Positions 52,451 to 61,615 of a stretch of 64,000 bases of DNA are shown here, piece after piece; the stretch's first letter is position 1, and each line of letters opens with the position of its first letter. The notes under the pieces are model-generated. The model searched no databases and was not told the DNA's origin. It was given only the letters and a program-made list of their open reading frames with translations. The position numbers and the translations under genes were made by a program. Source of the DNA: CAYPPG01 sp964412555 (lineage in GTDB: Bacteria; Hinthialibacterota; Hinthialibacteria; Hinthialibacterales; Hinthialibacteraceae); the NCBI GenBank assembly GCA_964412555.1, contig CAYPPG010000004.1, forward strand, positions 1 through 64,000. The letters are read 5' to 3'.

Positions 52451-54991
52451 TCAATAAAGCATAAAGTCTTTTACATCAACCGGTTCTTCGCCGAGTGCAT
52501 AAGCGAACACTTGATTCATCAAGCGCAAGCCGTCTGCGTTCAAAACGGTGAATCCATTGAGTTGCACCCATGTGCCAATCCGGATACCCGGTACCAGCTG
52601 TCCGTTGACGGTCGTGCCCGGCTCAACAACCCATAGAAGGGCGCGATCGGGATTGCCCGGCTCGGTAGCCAAGACATGAACACCCGTAGGCGGATTGTCC
52701 AAGTAACCCATTTGCAACGGTTCAGGCCACACCTGCACGACTCCGAGCGGAAAGCCTTGTGTAATGGGATGTTGGTTATCGACGATTTCCACAGCCGTGC
52801 CATCCTCGCCGCCGGTTCCTTCACCGGCTTGATAAAGGACTTCGTCACCGATCAAGATTTCACCAATGACAATCGGCACTTCTGTGGTTTCATGATACAA
52901 CTGGTTCGCGAAGTTCCCGGAACCGACACTTTCGCAGACATAGGTCATATCCGCACCGCTTAGATCGGCCGGCATTTCGTAGCCAGAAGCATTGGTGTCA
53001 TCGAACTGCGTGACATCCACACCTACAATGTTTTCCAAATACGCAATAATGACTCGGTCGGTAAAGTTATTCGCACCGACATTTCGGAACACATAGGCGG
53101 TCTTTCCGATCGGATCGCGAGAAGCCCCCAGCACATACACGGAATCGTCTCCGGCTGTATCGAGAGGAGTATCCGAGCCTACAGCAAGTTCACCGTCAAA
53201 ACGGAATATTCCGGCACTGTCAGCAGGTGCGGCAACATCGTATTGAAGAGTAATCTGTTTACCGGTGACTCCGGTGACATCCAGGGAAATCGAGCCGTCA
53301 GCATTCTGCTGGGGAGAACCGTCGGATGCACTCACGTTCGATACGGTAAATCCTGCAGGGGGAATTTCTGTGATGACCGCATTGTCGCTAATTCCGGAAC
53401 GGATGGCGGCTTCGATAGAAACAGAGGTGCTTAAGGAACCGGAATCGAGCATACGAGTGTCGATCGCACGGGATATTTGAGCCACGATGTTTTGATCAAA
53501 ATTGGCGATATCGAGATTGGGATTGTTCGTAATCGCTACCCAATCAAAACTGGCACTGTCTTCCCGGTTACCGACAATGAGATAATTTAAACCTTCAAGC
53601 AGATCAAAGGGACGCGGATTGCGGCCTGGATCCGAATCACGCACCCATCGGATATCATAAGAATTAGAACTTGCGATATTTGATCGTGTCGTGTCATCTC
53701 CAGCCGGAGGAACATCGATTTCCACATGGAAAGAATCGCTGTTCCCATCTTCGCCGCGTGTCTGCCAGAAAAAGTAGTATGTCCCTGCCTCCGGAACATC
53801 AAAGGCATATTCCAAATTCTGTCCTGCACCGGTTCCTATGGAAACGGCTACAATTCCACTATCCACTCGGGGATCAAGCATCAACCCCCAATTCTCGGGA
53901 TCGAGATTGTTCGCTTGTTCGGCTTCGACCACTGTAGGAAACAATAGATCGACCGCAATCGGATCTTCTGGCGGTGTGAAAGTCGGATCGGTCGGTAAGA
54001 CGGCGACACCCCCGATGTAACTTTCCAGATTGACTCCATCAGAGAAAGTTCCCTGCCATGCGGCTGAACGGGCACGGCCAAGTTTCACATCGTATGTCAG
54101 TGTGGCTTCGCCGGAGAAATCATCGAGTGTCCAGGTAATCGTACCGTCTCCGTTATCCAGTACCTGACCAGCCGATGATTGGATATTCGAGACGACTGCG
54201 CCGGCCGGCGCCACTTCGTTCACGAGTGCATTCACCGTTTGACCATCGCGTACCGAAGCGGTCAGTGTGACAGGACTAATGGACATACCCGGTTCAAAAT
54301 CATCGGAGGGCAATGAACGATTCACAGCGAGTGGAAACTCTTCAATCGCGACATCCGTGAACTCAAAAATTCCAAAATTATTATCATTTTCTGCAGTGGC
54401 AGCCAATCCCACATAGATGGGATCTTCTAATGGAGCCACTTCCGACTGCAGGTACACCCATTCACCGTTTTCATTTTGGGTATACAGATGGACACTGTTC
54501 CCAATTCGCTCAAGACGGATCGGACCGGTATGTTCTGGGACAAAACCTCCGGGTTGGTCATAGGGATCCCCATCCCGCTTGGTTGCACCGCCCTTCAAGG
54601 TACGGAAAGTGGGAAATACGGATCCAAAATCGGAGTTACTGTCGGAAGCCGCTCCACTAGTCATCAATAAGGAGATGTGGACCGAATCGGGATCGAGATC
54701 CTGACGAACCATCAAACCGCCGCGGCCAACGTCATCCAATGGCCATGGATTGGCTTCAATGGCAAAATTTCCCGACATTTCTTTGTAAGCGAAATGGAAT
54801 TGATCCGCGAAATCATTGATCGTGCTTCCGACTCCATCGACTTTATAGGTATCTCCATCCAATTCTGCGATACCTGGAATCGATGGTTCGCCGATGTCGA
54901 TGTGGTTGTCGAAAATACCAATTGGTTCTTGTGCGTAACTTGTGTACGCTAGGAGAAGGAAAAGGGGGAAAATAAATTTTAAATTTCTCAT
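52451..54991 (-). CDS. Large secreted multi-domain protein (laminin-G/DUF1349-like, CBM-like)
   Basis: An 846-residue protein with a Sec signal peptide ending S-Y-A-Q. The N-terminal ~215 residues resemble a DUF1349/LamG-type jelly roll (G-S-T-I-N-D-F-A-D-Q-F, G-L-M-V-R). Two similar segments follow, marked P-A-G-A-V-V-S-N-I...D-G-T-I-T-W and P-A-G-F-T-V-S-N-V...D-G-S-I-S-L. A carbohydrate-binding-like module lies between (V-E-A-E-Q-A-N-N). The C-terminal ~220 residues form a ThuA-like or Rossmann-like region. The chain ends V-D-V-K-D-F-M-L-Y. A surface glycan-binding role is inferred; no catalytic residues recognised. Confidence 0.7.
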   Translation of the reverse strand: MRNLKFIFPLFLLLAYTSYAQEPIGIFDNHIDIGEPSIPGIAELDGDTYKVDGVGSTINDFADQFHFAYKEMSGNFAIEANPWPLDDVGRGGLMVRQDLDPDSVHISLLMTSGAASDSNSDFGSVFPTFRTLKGGATKRDGDPYDQPGGFVPEHTGPIRLERIGNSVHLYTQNENGEWVYLQSEVAPLEDPIYVGLAATAENDNNFGIFEFTDVAIEEFPLAVNRSLPSDDFEPGMSISPVTLTASVRDGQTVNALVNEVAPAGAVVSNIQSSAGQVLDNGDGTITWTLDDFSGEATLTYDVKLGRARSAAWQGTFSDGVNLESYIGGVAVLPTDPTFTPPEDPIAVDLLFPTVVEAEQANNLDPENWGLMLDPRVDSGIVAVSIGTGAGQNLEYAFDVPEAGTYYFFWQTRGEDGNSDSFHVEIDVPPAGDDTTRSNIASSNSYDIRWVRDSDPGRNPRPFDLLEGLNYLIVGNREDSASFDWVAITNNPNLDIANFDQNIVAQISRAIDTRMLDSGSLSTSVSIEAAIRSGISDNAVITEIPPAGFTVSNVSASDGSPQQNADGSISLDVTGVTGKQITLQYDVAAPADSAGIFRFDGELAVGSDTPLDTAGDDSVYVLGASRDPIGKTAYVFRNVGANNFTDRVIIAYLENIVGVDVTQFDDTNASGYEMPADLSGADMTYVCESVGSGNFANQLYHETTEVPIVIGEILIGDEVLYQAGEGTGGEDGTAVEIVDNQHPITQGFPLGVVQVWPEPLQMGYLDNPPTGVHVLATEPGNPDRALLWVVEPGTTVNGQLVPGIRIGTWVQLNGFTVLNADGLRLMNQVFAYALGEEPVDVKDFMLY

Positions 54992-55347
54992 TTTTGTACC
55001 TCGCTTTCATTTACACTTTGGCCGGCTAAGACTTTGTAACCATAAATCGAGATGTTTCTGTTTATCCTCCTTTCGTAAAAATTTAATCATTATCTCATAA
55101 ATGGCTCCCTTTCGTCAATGTGAAGGATGAATCTTCTATACAGCTCGTATTCAGCAGTTTTCAAGCAAACGAATCTAATAAACACATAAGTGTTAAGATA
55201 TTACTCAATCGACATTCAATACCAATCAAAGGTAAATCGCCCATAACATCAGTGAATTGAATAGGTTAGATATATTATTCAATTTTTGGAACAAAATTTA
55301 CTTATACAAATATTCAGTTACGGATTCAATAATTGAAGGAGTGAATC
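54992..55347. other. AT-rich intergenic region
   Basis: About 350 bases between two divergent genes. No gene or repeat family member seen. It should contain promoters for both sides, but no boxes are convincing enough to list. Confidence 0.4.
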
Positions 55348-55632
55348 ATGTCAGACAAAAACGCCTACATTGAAAAAATGCAAGCCCAACTCGACAAACT
55401 GGACGCTGAAATTCAGCGGCTCAAAGCCAAATCGGAGAATGCTTCCGCCGATGCCAAAATCAAATATCAAGAAACGGTCAATGATTTGAAATTAAAGAAG
55501 GAAAAGGCGCAGATCAAATTGGAGGACATCAAAAATTCCCGAGAAGAGATTTGGGAAGATTTGAAGAGTGGTTTCGAGAATATTTGGGAAGATGTCAAAT
55601 CTACGTACAACAACATATCGTCTAAATTATAA
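55348..55632 (+). CDS. Small coiled-coil protein
   Basis: A 94-residue, highly charged protein. Residues 5-65 show heptad-like spacing (M-Q-A-Q-L-D-K-L-D-A-E-I-Q-R-L-K-A-K) and predict a coiled coil. The C-terminal part repeats W-E-D-L-K-S-G-F-E-N-I / W-E-D-V-K-S-T-Y-N-N-I, an amphipathic pattern like apolipoprotein or late-embryogenesis-type proteins. GAAGGAG precedes the start. Cytoplasmic, no signal. Function unknown; stress or membrane-binding roles are only suggested by composition. Confidence 0.75.
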   Translation: MSDKNAYIEKMQAQLDKLDAEIQRLKAKSENASADAKIKYQETVNDLKLKKEKAQIKLEDIKNSREEIWEDLKSGFENIWEDVKSTYNNISSKL

Positions 55633-55786
55633 CAGGAGTGAATCCGAACTGTATGAAAACATTGATTATATACAGACAACAACATAAGCCATTCTTTGAT
55701 TCTTCTTGCAATCCTCCTCGACTCTTGCTACCGTAGATTGAATGTCATTTCTATTCAAAAAACGGAAAAGAGGACAGGAGACTATA

Positions 55787-57139
55787 ATGACACAAATCGA
55801 TCGACGTTCTTTCCTCTCGAATACAGGTAAAGGGATTACAGGTGTTGCAGCGGGAATGTCCACTCTGACGCTTGCCAATTGGAAGCGTGCGCATGGAGCA
55901 AACGAGAAAATCGTGATGGGGTTGGTTGGCTGCGGGGGGCGAGGGACATCGCTTGTTCGTGGATTTGCGCGCCGTCCAAATGTCGAGATTGCCTATCTCT
56001 GCGATCCGGACGGTAGGCGGGGCGAGAGTGTCTACAATCTTCTCAAAGAACAGCACAATCCCAATATCAAGAAATTACAGGACTTTCGAAAAATTTTGGA
56101 TGACAAGAATCTCGATGCCCTGATCGTCGCCACACCCGATCATTGGCATGGCCCTGCAACGGTCTATGCCTGTCAGGCGGGAAAGGATGTGTATGTCGAA
56201 AAACCGGCGTCTCACAATATTTTTGACGGTCAGAAAATGGTGGAGGCCGCTCGAAAATACAACCGTGTTGTCCAAGTCGGCACTCAAACCCGAAGTGCTC
56301 CCTATGCGAAAAAAGCCGTCGAATACATCAAAAGCGGAAAACTGGGCACCATCCATCTGTGTAAAATATTCAACTTAAAATCCGGTCGCCCCTATCACGA
56401 ACCTCCAAAGGTTGCAACACCACCGGAAGTCGATTTGGATTTGTGGGTGGGACCCGCTCCGATGAAGGATAATTATCATTCAGATACGCGCAAAGGCTGG
56501 CTTTTTTATTGGGACTTTTGCGGTGGAGATATGGGCAACGACGGCATACACCAAATCGATTTCGCCCGATGGTTGATCCAAAAGGAATTTGCCAAAAACG
56601 TTCATTGTACTGGTGGAAATCTGGCCTTCGACGATGACCGCGAAGTGCCCGATACACAAGCGGCGACTTTTCAGTTCGACGATATGGTGGTCACTTTTGA
56701 AAATATTCAATATGCCCCGTATATGAGCAAAACTCCGATGGACATCCGGGAAAGCGATCAATTCCCCTTCTGGCATCAAAATTCTACGCGCATCGAATTG
56801 TATGGAACTGAAGGATTCATGATCGCTGGACGACACGGCGGTGGTTGGCAGGTATTCACCAAAGACGGTGAAGTCGTCGAACAAGAATACGGCCGTTTCC
56901 CTGACGCCCCTCACAAAGACGATTTCCTGGAATGCATGAAAACCCGGAAACGTCCTAACGCCGACATCTTGATAGGCCATCGCAGTGCGATTCTCGTTCA
57001 CATGGGGAATATTTCTTACCGTCTCGGTGGACGGAAGTTGTCTTTCGATCCGGAAACGCAAACCTTTGACGATCCGGAAGCGAATGAATACATCAAACGC
57101 GATTATCGGGAACCATATACGATTCCAGATCAAGTCTAA
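55787..57139 (+). CDS. Tat-exported Gfo/Idh/MocA-family oxidoreductase
   Basis: A 450-residue protein with a twin-arginine signal (D-R-R-S-F-L-S then a G/A-rich stretch ending A-H-G-A). The N-terminal Rossmann domain has G-L-V-G-C-G-G-R-G, followed by the family's V-E-K-P-A and the C-terminal alpha/beta domain with G-G-D-M-G-N-D-G-I-H-Q-I-D. Such exported members bind NAD(P) tightly and act on sugars or sugar derivatives in the periplasm. The start follows CAGGAGACTATA; a Met 15 codons earlier lacks a site. Common in Planctomycetes and related candidate phyla. Substrate unknown. Confidence 0.92.
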   Translation: MTQIDRRSFLSNTGKGITGVAAGMSTLTLANWKRAHGANEKIVMGLVGCGGRGTSLVRGFARRPNVEIAYLCDPDGRRGESVYNLLKEQHNPNIKKLQDFRKILDDKNLDALIVATPDHWHGPATVYACQAGKDVYVEKPASHNIFDGQKMVEAARKYNRVVQVGTQTRSAPYAKKAVEYIKSGKLGTIHLCKIFNLKSGRPYHEPPKVATPPEVDLDLWVGPAPMKDNYHSDTRKGWLFYWDFCGGDMGNDGIHQIDFARWLIQKEFAKNVHCTGGNLAFDDDREVPDTQAATFQFDDMVVTFENIQYAPYMSKTPMDIRESDQFPFWHQNSTRIELYGTEGFMIAGRHGGGWQVFTKDGEVVEQEYGRFPDAPHKDDFLECMKTRKRPNADILIGHRSAILVHMGNISYRLGGRKLSFDPETQTFDDPEANEYIKRDYREPYTIPDQV

Positions 57140-57186
57140 GCGACTGAACAAACCGCGGCTCTCTTCCTTCAAAGAAAGGAACGCTT

Positions 57187-57753
57187 ATGAAAAATGCGAA
57201 AGCCTTTACATTGATTGAGCTGCTAATTGTCGTTGCGATTATCGGGATTCTCGCGGCGATTGCGGTTCCGAATTTTGTCAATGCCCGTACCCGTGCCCTT
57301 ATCAGCCGAACGCAAGCCGATATCAAGAATACCGGAACGGCGCTCGAGTCGTACCGGGTCGATAATAACAAATATCCACCGGACGGTACCAATCGCAATC
57401 CGATCGGCTTGTATATGTTGACAACTCCGGTTTCGTATATGAGCAGTATGCCGGAAGATGTTTTTCTGCCCAGTTCTTATTATGACGACGGTTCCGGAGA
57501 AGCGGTGGGGCCGCTTTTGGAATTGGGGACGGATACACCTCCTGTCGGAAACACGCAATATTTAGGCGCCTGGTCTCTTTCTTCCGGTGGTCCGGATGCA
57601 GACGACGACGTGCAAGGACAGACAAGTTGGCCATGGGGAACTGTCTGGTGGGATTTTGATCCTTCGAACGGCTTAAACTCCAATGGAGATATTATGGGAA
57701 TCGGTGGGAACTATAGCAGTGGTAATTATGTACGAAACGGGAAACAATATTGA
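57187..57753 (+). CDS. Pseudopilin (paralogue 4)
   Basis: A 188-residue protein starting M-K-N-A-K-A-F-T-L-I-E-L-L, ribosome binding site AAAGGAACGCTT. Landmarks: L-T-T-P-V-S-Y-M-S, S-G-G-P-D and F-D-P-S-N-G-L-N-S-N-G-D-I. It begins 47 bases after the Gfo/Idh gene on the same strand, so it may be co-transcribed with it. Confidence 0.88.
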   Translation: MKNAKAFTLIELLIVVAIIGILAAIAVPNFVNARTRALISRTQADIKNTGTALESYRVDNNKYPPDGTNRNPIGLYMLTTPVSYMSSMPEDVFLPSSYYDDGSGEAVGPLLELGTDTPPVGNTQYLGAWSLSSGGPDADDDVQGQTSWPWGTVWWDFDPSNGLNSNGDIMGIGGNYSSGNYVRNGKQY

Positions 57754-57755
57754 TC

Positions 57756-58631
57756 TTACAGCGATTCCCAATAAGAAAAGCCTGATTGTTCCACTTTTTT
57801 CAACTCAAAGGTTCCTGTAAACGTTCTTGTCAATTGGTTTGAAATTTGAACCGTTACCGTCCACGTTCCGGTAATCAGTGTATTATCTTCATTGCCTTCC
57901 CCTTCTCCTTCGAGCACAAAGGTAGTTTCTCCCACTACAGGGAGGATGGTAGACGTGGTATAGGATACATCAAAGGTTTTATCTTCGCTGTACGAGAAAA
58001 TTCCAGCTAGTGGAGCGATCATCTCGGAAATCGAGGAACTGTATTCGCCCATGATCGTACCTTCCGGATCTAAGGTAACCTCTCCGGTCCACTCAAAATT
58101 TTCCGAGGTCAGTGTAATTTCCCATACTCCGGCCAATGCAGCTCCCGGCGTTCCTGGATCATATCCTTCGCGAGTCAACAAGAAACTAAAATTGGCTTCA
58201 TCCGTAAACTGACCTTCGGGTGTCACGATCGTTATTCTGTTATACCACACACCAACGATCATATTGTTGTCCGGGGATATGACTCCGCTCGCCATCGCTT
58301 CGAGATGAACAGTGATTGTTTCGTTCGTATCGCGGGCGGCTCCGTTTGCCACTCCTAGATAGATGAATTCTTGTCCCGTGTTTGTGGATATCTTCCCCCT
58401 GTGCTCGATATCGAAAATATAGTCTTCACCTTCGAACGAGTCATAAAGCGTTTCGGTAAAGAAAACATTTCCTTCGGCATCGACTTCCACCGGGCTGAAC
58501 GTTGCATCTTCTAGACTGGAAATTTCAATGTTCCATGTTCCCTGCAACGATTCCACTTGCGCATACCCTCCCGCCGTAAAAAGGAAAGTAACCAACAATG
58601 TCGTCCACACATAGCCTGCTTTTTTCATCAT
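57756..58631 (-). CDS. Exported protein of unknown function, duplicated beta domain
   Basis: A 291-residue protein with a signal peptide ending G-G-Y-A-Q. Two halves start alike: L-Q-G-T-W-N-I-E-I-S-S and L-A-G-V-W-E-I-T-L-T-S, and a third similar edge reads I-T-G-T-W-T-V-T-V. This suggests a lipocalin-like or beta-barrel duplication. No catalytic motif. GGAGGATTTTACT precedes the start; an earlier in-frame Met has no site. The end lies 2 bases from the stop of the converging pseudopilin gene. Confidence 0.6.
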   Translation of the reverse strand: MMKKAGYVWTTLLVTFLFTAGGYAQVESLQGTWNIEISSLEDATFSPVEVDAEGNVFFTETLYDSFEGEDYIFDIEHRGKISTNTGQEFIYLGVANGAARDTNETITVHLEAMASGVISPDNNMIVGVWYNRITIVTPEGQFTDEANFSFLLTREGYDPGTPGAALAGVWEITLTSENFEWTGEVTLDPEGTIMGEYSSSISEMIAPLAGIFSYSEDKTFDVSYTTSTILPVVGETTFVLEGEGEGNEDNTLITGTWTVTVQISNQLTRTFTGTFELKKVEQSGFSYWESL

Positions 58632-59037
58632 AGTAAAATCCTCCATTGATAAGATAATGAATCCCTTAACCATGAGTCATTGGTTCCGGATAGATAATCC
58701 ACAAGCAAGAGTTATACCTAAATCAGTAAAATTAATTATCATTTGTGAAAAAGGGGTAAAAGTAAAACCACCATCAAAGGGAACAATTCAAATAAGTAAC
58801 TAAAATTATTCGTCTTAAGTCAAGCAATGTAAGAAGTCCTATAAGAGAAAACAAGAAAACACTATTAAAAATACTATACCTAAAAACTTGTTGATGTAAT
58901 GTACTCAGCTACATTTTTCTTATTTCTGTACCTTGAGAATGATTTTTTTACCTATTTGAGTAAGGTAAAGAGGAGTTCTTTTGAAAAACATTTTCAATCA
59001 TAATGTCAGTCAGATGGTATAGAGAAAGGAGGCGATC

Positions 59038-59094
59038 ATGCGTCCAGTGAAAATGCACGCGTTGGAAGATGCAAAACGAAGAATGGAGCAATAA
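59038..59094 (+). CDS. Possible micro-gene (18 residues) with strong ribosome binding site
   Basis: AGAAAGGAGGCGATC then ATG opens an 18-codon frame, M-R-P-V-K-M-H-A-L-E-D-A-K-R-R-M-E-Q, followed by TAA. The Shine-Dalgarno match is among the best in the window, yet no longer gene follows. It may be a small peptide, a leader or the head of a lost gene. The surrounding ~430-base gap (58632-59100) is AT-rich and otherwise empty. Confidence 0.3.
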   Translation: MRPVKMHALEDAKRRMEQ

Positions 59095-59100
59095 AAAAAG

Positions 59101-61386
59101 CTATTTCAATTCGCGTTCAAAAAAATTTAAGATTTGATCGAATAAATGATATTGGCGATCGTTTCCCCCAATACCGTGTGTCTTTTGTGGATAGACGTAT
59201 AATTCATAATCCTTCTCGGCTTCCAATAGCGAATCCACTAACCAGTATATATTCTGGATGTGCACGTTGTCATCGCTGACTCCATGCGCGAGCAGTAATT
59301 TACCTTGCAGACCCTCGGCGAAGTTTACCGGTGAGCTTTCTTTATACCCCTCTTCATTATCGGAGGGACGATCCATGTAGCGTTCAGTGTAAATCGTGTC
59401 GTAGAGTTTCCAATCGGTTACCGGAGCAACTGCCGCTCCAGCTTGAAATGTCCCAGGAATTTTCAACATCGAGCAGCATGTCATATATCCGCCGTTGCTC
59501 CATCCCCAGACACCGATATTTTTGGAATTGACATAAGGCAATGATTTCAAATATTCAACAGCAAATTTCAAGTCCTCGAGCGGCTTGTCACAGGTATTGC
59601 GGTAAATCGCGTTGATCCATTCTCTACCGCGTCCCGGTGTCCCGCGTGTATCGAACGAAAAGTAGATAAAACCGCGATTCACGAATACCATATCCCGCTC
59701 AGCGGTAAACGTATTCCGGGCCACTTGGCCGGCCGGTCCTCCATAAACATAGAGAATTACGGGGTATTTTTTATTGGGATCAAAATCGAACGGTTTCAAC
59801 ATTCGCGCATAATACGTTCTCTCTTCCGGTCCATCCAATTCAAGTAATTCCGCTTCTTGGATGCGATACGGAGCATAATCCTCTTTCACCGTTTCCCCCA
59901 GAACACGAATCACGTTACCGCGACGATCCAAAACTTGTATCTTTCTTGGAACGGAAGTGTTGTTAAAACTATCCAAAGCGTATTCGCGATCCGCCGATAG
60001 ATCGACGTTATGAGATCCCTCATCCTCAGTTAGCCTTCGTAGTCTTCCACTGCTAAGTGAAACCGAATAGACATGTGTTTCTAAGGGAGAACTTTCATTG
60101 GCATTGAAATATGCTCGATTATGTTCTTCATCAAGATCAATGGCGATACTCCAGAGGCTGGCATTGACCTCCCATTCTCCTTTCGTTAATTGTTTCACTT
60201 TTTTGCCGTCCGCCGAATACCGGTATAAATGACGATATCCGCTTCGTTCCGATAACCACAAGAAATCATCGTTCTCTTCCAAGAAAAACGGACCGCCTTG
60301 CACGTTGATCCATACGTCATCCTGTTCTTCCAGGATGATGCGGCTCGTTCCATCTACCGGATTCGCAAACAATAAACGCAACCGGGTTTGGTCGCGGTTC
60401 ATGACTTGAACCGCCAATGTTTTCCCGTCGGGATGCCAGGTCACATCTGTGATATATTCATATGGTTCTCCCAAATCAATCCATTGAGTATGACGAGTGG
60501 ATAAGGAAACGACTCCAAGCCGAACGAGCGGATTTTTCGTTCCTGCCTTTGGATAATGCATGTTGCTGGTTTTTGGAACCGGTGAGGAAAAATCGGTTAC
60601 CGGATAGGTCGAAACACCGTTTTCATCGAATTGCAAATAGGCAATCGCATCGTTGTTCGGAGACCAATAAAACGCCCGCCAGCTGCGCCGGTAGTGCAAT
60701 TCTTCCCAATACACCCAAGTCATACGGCCGTTCAGAATCTTCTCGCTTCCGTCTTCTGTCAAGCGAAATTCCTTTTTTTGTTGCAAATCATAGACATAGA
60801 TATCGTGGGCGCGTGTATAGGCGGCATAGCGTTCATTGGACGAAAATTCCACATCGTTCTTTTCACCACTTGGTAGTTCGGGGCGTGTTTCTTCTTTTAA
60901 AAGGTTTTCATCTCTGTTCCAGAGATATTTCTTACCATCCACTTGCAAGCGAATTCCGTCCTCCTCTTTCATCCATTCATACCAATCGATTTTTTTGTAT
61001 GCCGTTGCTTCATCGGGGATCGGCTGTGGTTTCACAGAAGGAGCAATCGGCACACCTTCTTCCTTCGAAGCCAATGCAATGAGCGCGTCGTGCAAAGCAA
61101 ATGGTGTCACGAGAAAAGCGGTCGCATCGTCGGCGGGATCGTAGACGACCAAATGCGGCGCTTCCGTCACAGAGGAAACCAGATAGGCCAACATGTGCCC
61201 TTCTTCCGACCATTTCAACGAACGGGGTAAAGAAGGATTGAGCGGTGGGACTCCGATTTCCTGCTTTTTATACAAATAATCAAGGGTGATATCCTTTTGT
61301 TCTTCTTGTACCTGAGCGTTGAGCCAAGAAGTGGAAAACAATGTTAGGGTGAATAGGAATATGGCAATACGAACCATATAAGTCAT
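59101..61386 (-). CDS. Exported S9 prolyl-oligopeptidase family protease (DPP-IV-like)
   Basis: A 761-residue protein with a signal peptide ending L-N-A-Q. It has a DPP-IV N-terminal beta-propeller (about 50-490) and a C-terminal alpha/beta hydrolase. The catalytic Ser lies in G-W-S-N-G-G-Y, the Asp in G-V-S-D-D-N and the His in K-T-H-G-I. D-W-Y-E-W and W-V-Y-W-E-E-L propeller motifs fit the DPP-IV branch, whose double-Glu motif binds the peptide N-terminus (here E-E in W-E-E-L). It cleaves dipeptides from exported or imported peptides. AAGGAGCATATTCGC precedes the start; Met4 is an alternative. Confidence 0.9.
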   Translation of the reverse strand: MTYMVRIAIFLFTLTLFSTSWLNAQVQEEQKDITLDYLYKKQEIGVPPLNPSLPRSLKWSEEGHMLAYLVSSVTEAPHLVVYDPADDATAFLVTPFALHDALIALASKEEGVPIAPSVKPQPIPDEATAYKKIDWYEWMKEEDGIRLQVDGKKYLWNRDENLLKEETRPELPSGEKNDVEFSSNERYAAYTRAHDIYVYDLQQKKEFRLTEDGSEKILNGRMTWVYWEELHYRRSWRAFYWSPNNDAIAYLQFDENGVSTYPVTDFSSPVPKTSNMHYPKAGTKNPLVRLGVVSLSTRHTQWIDLGEPYEYITDVTWHPDGKTLAVQVMNRDQTRLRLLFANPVDGTSRIILEEQDDVWINVQGGPFFLEENDDFLWLSERSGYRHLYRYSADGKKVKQLTKGEWEVNASLWSIAIDLDEEHNRAYFNANESSPLETHVYSVSLSSGRLRRLTEDEGSHNVDLSADREYALDSFNNTSVPRKIQVLDRRGNVIRVLGETVKEDYAPYRIQEAELLELDGPEERTYYARMLKPFDFDPNKKYPVILYVYGGPAGQVARNTFTAERDMVFVNRGFIYFSFDTRGTPGRGREWINAIYRNTCDKPLEDLKFAVEYLKSLPYVNSKNIGVWGWSNGGYMTCCSMLKIPGTFQAGAAVAPVTDWKLYDTIYTERYMDRPSDNEEGYKESSPVNFAEGLQGKLLLAHGVSDDNVHIQNIYWLVDSLLEAEKDYELYVYPQKTHGIGGNDRQYHLFDQILNFFERELK

Positions 61387-61419
61387 GCGAATATGCTCCT
61401 TTACAAATCGATAAGTATC

Positions 61420-61436
61420 GCCGGCATCCTGCCGGC
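61420..61436. repeat. Hairpin GCCGGCA-TCC-TGCCGGC
   Basis: Identical core to 37234-37250 and the reverse of 11232-11248 and 24127-24143, with the shared flank GTATC. It lies 34 bases upstream of the S9 peptidase start codon, so in this case it is not at a gene end. Confidence 0.8.
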
Positions 61437-61615
61437 TTTATGCAAATACCGCAACATCGGCGATATACCAATTCAATTCTATGATAGGCGCAAGAGAGTA
61501 GTATCGGCTAGGTGTATATATTAGGATTCGATTTGCCCCTTGTTTCAATCTGTATTTTTCCACAAAAAAGAATACCATTATTCAACACAATTCCAATTCA
61601 AAGAGGAGAGCCAGG

